Shown piece by piece: positions 60,907 to 64,000 of a stretch of DNA of 64,000 bases. Both the position numbers and the translations under genes were made by a program. Position 1 is the first letter of the stretch. Every line of letters starts with the position of its first letter. The notes under the pieces are model-generated. The model searched no databases and was not told where the DNA came from. It saw only the letters and a program-made list of their open reading frames with translations. Origin of the DNA: Perkinsela sp. pyNocScin1 (taxonomy: Eukaryota > Euglenozoa > Kinetoplastea > Prokinetoplastida > Perkinselidae); assembly GCA_964019655.1 (NCBI GenBank), contig CAXHTR010000008.1:1240001-1304000 (forward strand), written 5' to 3'.

Positions 60907-60963
60907 CACTTTTTTCTCGGTACTGTTCTCTCTCCCTCTCTTTCACCCCCTAAGTACGAATAG
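60907..60963 (+). promoter_or_regulatory. Pyrimidine tract and splice acceptor of U2A'
   Basis: A 45-base stretch of almost only C and T (60905-60950) ends in CTAAG at 60954 and TAG at 60961-60963. The TAG abuts the ATG at 60964; the earlier AG would leave a 9-nt leader. Confidence 0.6.
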
Positions 60964-61626
60964 ATGGTCCGCTTCACGGAAGAAATCGCCGGGTCTGCGA
61001 GGGTTTTTGTGAACGCGCTCCGGGAGCGCGAGATCGACTTCGACGGCCTCGAAATTACGCTCTTAGACGGATCGAACGCCATGCACATGCTCACGAGCTT
61101 TGACACGCTCACCTTCTCGAACAACGACATCCTCCGTCTCGAAGGCTTCCCGACTGACCCCAAGGAGCGCCTCATTCGCGTCAAGACGTTGAACTTTACA
61201 GGAAATACCGGTCTGAATTCTATCCAGCCCGACATCGCCAAGGCGATGCCTTTTATAGAGATGCTCTCGCTCGAGGCGTGCGGTATCTCCACGATGTCAC
61301 AGCTCAAGCCCCTGGCGGACCTCCAGTGCCTACGGTCGCTCATCCTCCGCGGGAACCCCATCGAGGCGCTCGACGACTACCGCCAGAAAGTCAAAGCGCT
61401 TCTCCCACAGCTCGTCTACCTCGACTTTAATACATTGACAGTCGAACTGGCCACAAGCGGTACAAAGCGCCCTGCGCAGGCGAGCGCCGAGTCAAAACGG
61501 CCGAAGCGAGCGATACCAACCAAAGAGTCTCTGCTGAAGCGTCTGAGCGAGGCGACGACGACAGCGGAGCTCGACGCAGTGGAGCGACAGCTCAAGCAGC
61601 ACTACCCGGAGGAGGCACAGGAGTAG
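60964..61626 (+). CDS. U2A': U2 snRNP protein U2A' (LRR)
   Basis: 220 residues. The start MVRFTEEIAGSARVFVNALR follows human U2A' (MVKLTAELIEQAAQYTNAVR). LRRs then run with LTFSNNDILRLEGFP and VKTLNFTGNTGLNSIQ, the U2A' cap SLILRGNPIEALDDYRQKVKA-like segment, and a C-terminal LLKRLSEATTTAELDAVERQ that corresponds to the ANASTLAEVERLKGLLQ end of human U2A'. It belongs to the U2 snRNP that works in trans-splicing (U2-40K in T. brucei). Length 220 versus 255 in human. It is unrelated to the secreted LRR family elsewhere in the window. Confidence 0.9.
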   Translation: MVRFTEEIAGSARVFVNALREREIDFDGLEITLLDGSNAMHMLTSFDTLTFSNNDILRLEGFPTDPKERLIRVKTLNFTGNTGLNSIQPDIAKAMPFIEMLSLEACGISTMSQLKPLADLQCLRSLILRGNPIEALDDYRQKVKALLPQLVYLDFNTLTVELATSGTKRPAQASAESKRPKRAIPTKESLLKRLSEATTTAELDAVERQLKQHYPEEAQE

Positions 61627-61807
61627 TGCGATAGCGGCCGTATGCGAAATTACCAATGTTTTGTGCCATTTTGCCGCATTTCCTTTAGCATGCAGCTAAG
61701 TGTGTCTTTGGTGTCCTCGCACACGCTTCTATTCACTTTTTTTACTAAATAAAATACTTTTCCCCCCTTTTGACTTTGATACACGTAGATAGAGCATAGA
61801 GTAGAGC

Positions 61808-62836
61808 ATGTCAACTCGTGCCATGTCCATTCTCGAAACCACGGAAGTACTCACAGCGCAACTCCAAGTGACTCGCACGAGGAAACGACCGAAAAATTGC
61901 TCCACCACGCCAGTAAAAGCAAAGAAACGCACCCGTTCAGCAAAACCACCTGCTCGCGTCGCCAAGCCCAAGGCCCGCCCCCGGGTATCAGCCCCACAGC
62001 CTACCTCCGTCCGTGTTAAGCACCAGCGTATCGACCCGCTCGTCCCTGGCGTCCCCCGCGGCGTCGGCACGAAGAGCGACCCCATCACCATTCCCCTGCG
62101 GCTGACCCCGAACGAAGCCGGCTGCCTCCACTGCCCCATCGGCATCAACCAGTGCCTGTGCGCGGCGATCGACAGCGTCATCTCGCAGGCGCTTGAGCGC
62201 ACGTACGCGACGACTGCCATGCGGCGCACGCACGCCTTTGGGCGCAGCCCGCTGAACTCCAAGTCTGTCCTCCCTGTGTTCGTCACGCGCATCCTGCGCC
62301 TCACAAAAACTTCGCAGGAAGACACGTTCTGGGACCTCGGCTGCGGTATTGGCACTGTTGTGATGCAGGCTGCGCTCCAGCACGGGGCCGACGCCGTCGG
62401 GATCGACATCCAGCCCGAGAACATCGCCGTGGCCGAGCAGACGTGGGCGCTCGTGCAGAAAGAGTGGGCCAAGCGCTACCCGGAACGCCACATCGGCAAT
62501 ATTACGTTCATCGCCGGCGACATGTTCGCGGCGCTCGAGAGCGCTCGAAACAAAAGTATGAAGAATCCCCCGACGACCGTTTGGATGTCCAACCAGCTCT
62601 TCACGGCGCAGATGAACCACCAGCTGGCCGACTTCATGGCGAGCATTCCGTCCATCCGGGCGGTCGCGGCGATGCTCGACCTCTTCCCGCACGAGCGTAT
62701 CGGGATCACGCAGAAGCGCAACCCACTGCCCTATGAGCGGTTCCCGGTGATGCGCGACCACATGACGCAGGAGAACGCGCTCGAGTGGAGCGCGGCGGAG
62801 GAGCGCCCGTTCTACATCTACGCGCAGCGGGACTGA
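61808..62836 (+). CDS. DOT1: DOT1-type histone H3 methyltransferase
   Basis: 342 residues. A basic N-terminal tail (about 1-75, Lys/Arg/Ser/Pro-rich) suits DNA or nucleosome contact. The catalytic core has the SAM motif FWDLGCGIGTVVMQAAL (174-190), the acidic GIDIQPENIAVAE (198-210) and WMSNQLFTAQMN (about 259), matching the DOT1 order (DLGSGVG, GxExxxxxxxxA, NNxxF). Kinetoplastid DOT1A and DOT1B are short and methylate H3 Lys76 for replication control and silencing; which subtype this is cannot be read. An in-frame ATG five codons in is a possible start. The CTTTTCCCCCCTTTTGACTT tract upstream fits an acceptor. Confidence 0.9.
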   Translation: MSTRAMSILETTEVLTAQLQVTRTRKRPKNCSTTPVKAKKRTRSAKPPARVAKPKARPRVSAPQPTSVRVKHQRIDPLVPGVPRGVGTKSDPITIPLRLTPNEAGCLHCPIGINQCLCAAIDSVISQALERTYATTAMRRTHAFGRSPLNSKSVLPVFVTRILRLTKTSQEDTFWDLGCGIGTVVMQAALQHGADAVGIDIQPENIAVAEQTWALVQKEWAKRYPERHIGNITFIAGDMFAALESARNKSMKNPPTTVWMSNQLFTAQMNHQLADFMASIPSIRAVAAMLDLFPHERIGITQKRNPLPYERFPVMRDHMTQENALEWSAAEERPFYIYAQRD

Positions 62837-63529
62837 GGGGCGAATGTGAATGTAAAGGTGATAAGAAAGTCGGAGAATAGATAATAATGAGATTGGGAGA
62901 AGGGCAGATGAATGAAGGTATGCGGGGAGTAATATTTCTCAGTTTATTCTTAGTTAAATTTTAATGTTAGAATGCGCGATGGTGGGAATATGATAGCATG
63001 AAGGGTTTCACAAGTGATTCATGTTAGTAGCGATTGAGTAAGTCAAGTGTCATTGCAGCTGGTGGAACAGCGCTATTGGAGATGTATCCTTGATACGATA
63101 TTCAGTGTGCTTATCTCTGCCCAAAGCATCCAAAGAGAGAGGTCAATTAAGGGTTTCTATTCCTCAATACTCGGGTAAAGTCTGTACATAAAGCTTCTTC
63201 AAAGCTTTTCCACCGGTTGCAGCGGCATCTCCTCGAAAAAGCTTCGTGATTTCGACGGTGTACGCTTTCCTCGCCTTTGCGCTTGATATGGGGCCCATAG
63301 GCTTTAAAATGGGGCCCAGGTTATGTGCAGACCAATCTTCGATCAGCTTTTTGCCGAATTTGATACCTTTGAATAAGAGCGCTCAACAAAGCCCTCGAAA
63401 TACTAGTAAAAATGCATATTCGGCAAAATTTAGGAAAAACCTGCATCAAACTGAGAATCTTACTAAAAGATTGAATCTCTGTGCACATACTTTCTCACCC
63501 ATACCAATACTTACCACTCTTACGCTAAA
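62837..63529. other. Long intergenic region with duplicated GGGCCC-centred decamer
   Basis: About 690 bp, AT-rich, without ATG-initiated genes. ATGGGGCCCA occurs at 63288-63297 and 63309-63318. No RNA gene seen. Confidence 0.45.
63288..63318. repeat. ATGGGGCCCA direct repeat
   Basis: The decamer is repeated exactly, 21 bp apart start to start, each centred on the palindrome GGGCCC. Confidence 0.6.
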
Positions 63530-64000
63530 ATGAATCCCCTCTCTCCATGGGACACGCTCGAGAGCGACCCCGCAGTCTTCACGAGCCTCCTCCGAGACCT
63601 CGGCGTGAAAGGCACAGAGGTCATCGAGCTCCTCGACCTCGACCAACTCACCGCCCCAGCGCAGCCCGGCGTCCAGAGCCCTATCGGTGTAGTCTTCCTC
63701 TTCAAAATCATCCGCAACCATCCGCCCGCGCCCCAGCACACCCCCGCGAGCGCCGCCACTGTGTACTTCGCGCAGCAGACGGCCCATAACGCGTGCGCGA
63801 CGCAGGCGCTCATCAACTTGCTGCTAAACAAGCGTGACAGCGTCGACATCGGGCCGACCCTCGGCGAGTTTTATGCGATGACGTCCTTCCTCGACCCCCT
63901 CACGCGCGGCGACGCCATCGCCCAGCACGAGACGCTCCGCACAGTCCACAACAGCTACTCGCCGTACGTTTCCATTCGAAACGAGATCAGCAATGCCCAT
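63530..64000 (+). CDS. UCHL5: UCHL5/UCH37 ubiquitin C-terminal hydrolase, C-terminus cut by window edge
   Basis: 157 codons from the ATG at 63530 run off the right edge. The N-terminus follows UCH37 closely: WDTLESDPAVFTSLLRDLGV (family: WCLIESDPGVFTELIKGFG), VVFLFKII, YFAQQTAHNACATQALINLL with the catalytic Cys at 89 (human Cys88), GPTLGEFYAMTSFLDP and VHNSYS. The catalytic His and Asp lie beyond the window. UCH37 trims ubiquitin chains at the 26S proteasome through ADRM1/RPN13. Confidence 0.93.
   Translation, partial: MNPLSPWDTLESDPAVFTSLLRDLGVKGTEVIELLDLDQLTAPAQPGVQSPIGVVFLFKIIRNHPPAPQHTPASAATVYFAQQTAHNACATQALINLLLNKRDSVDIGPTLGEFYAMTSFLDPLTRGDAIAQHETLRTVHNSYSPYVSIRNEISNAH

Noticed and set aside
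63246-63533. 95-codon plus-strand open frame before UCHL5
   Set aside because: It begins at a non-ATG codon and overlaps the start of UCHL5; composition is that of a spacer.

Overview
This window looks like nuclear DNA of a kinetoplastid protist (Euglenozoa). 47 protein genes fill about 64 kb and none shows an intron. They lie in four long same-strand blocks: all minus from 1 to 45334, plus 45665-52708, minus 53368-56877, plus 57520-64000. Many genes have a pyrimidine tract followed by AG just upstream of the ATG, as expected for spliced-leader trans-splicing of polycistronic transcripts. The gene content agrees: a large mitochondrial family-A DNA polymerase with a proofreading exonuclease, two CCHC proteins of the minicircle-binding (UMSBP/HEXBP) type, a PEX11-like glycosomal peroxin, a short DOT1 and several mitochondrial proteins without bacterial or plant look. 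Dispersed secreted leucine-rich-repeat (LRR) genes and the absence of VSG- or amastin-like families favour a bodonid or a Perkinsela-like endosymbiont over a trypanosomatid. The genus is inference only.

Layout. The left minus block starts with a truncated PWWP-like chromatin gene and continues with an LRR protein, PEX11, mitochondrial membrane proteins, the mitochondrial DNA polymerase, TMA7, an FHA + SNF2-like protein with decayed ATPase motifs, eIF5, a second LRR protein, seryl-tRNA synthetase, mitoribosomal uL14, ELOF1, COQ2, the M16C presequence protease, alanine aminotransferase, a third LRR protein, EMC7, an EDC4/Ge-1-like WD40 protein, VPS45, a TAN1/THUMPD1-like protein, archease and a mitochondrial J-protein. 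A 330-bp divergent strand-switch region (45335-45664) with a 17-bp direct repeat and nested inverted repeats separates it from the first plus block: an LYR protein, a helical-repeat orphan, a mitochondrial methyltransferase, a ZPR1-domain protein, ARL2 and a 58-residue basic ORF. A convergent region (52709-53367) with a run of 13 C follows. The short minus block holds a pseudokinase that may be the kinetoplastid kinetochore protein KKT14, a TMA16-like protein and a METTL2/6/8-type methyltransferase. A second divergent region (56878-57519) leads into the last plus block: two CCHC proteins, a TMEM65-domain protein, two small orphans, U2A', DOT1 and a UCHL5/UCH37 deubiquitinase cut by the window end.

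Functionally the genes are mostly housekeeping: mitochondrial genome upkeep and protein handling, translation, mRNA decay, tRNA modification, membrane traffic and chromatin. The strand blocks are transcription units, not pathways. The most interesting items are two probable pseudoenzymes (the FHA-SNF2-like protein and the Bub1/KKT14-like pseudokinase), the divergent polymerase, the adjacent pair of CCHC proteins of which one has a mitochondrial presequence, and the EDC4-like and archease genes. No tRNA, rRNA, transposon or CRISPR array was recognised. Translation starts were moved to ATG codons where the longest open frame began at a non-ATG codon or ran through the upstream pyrimidine tract.
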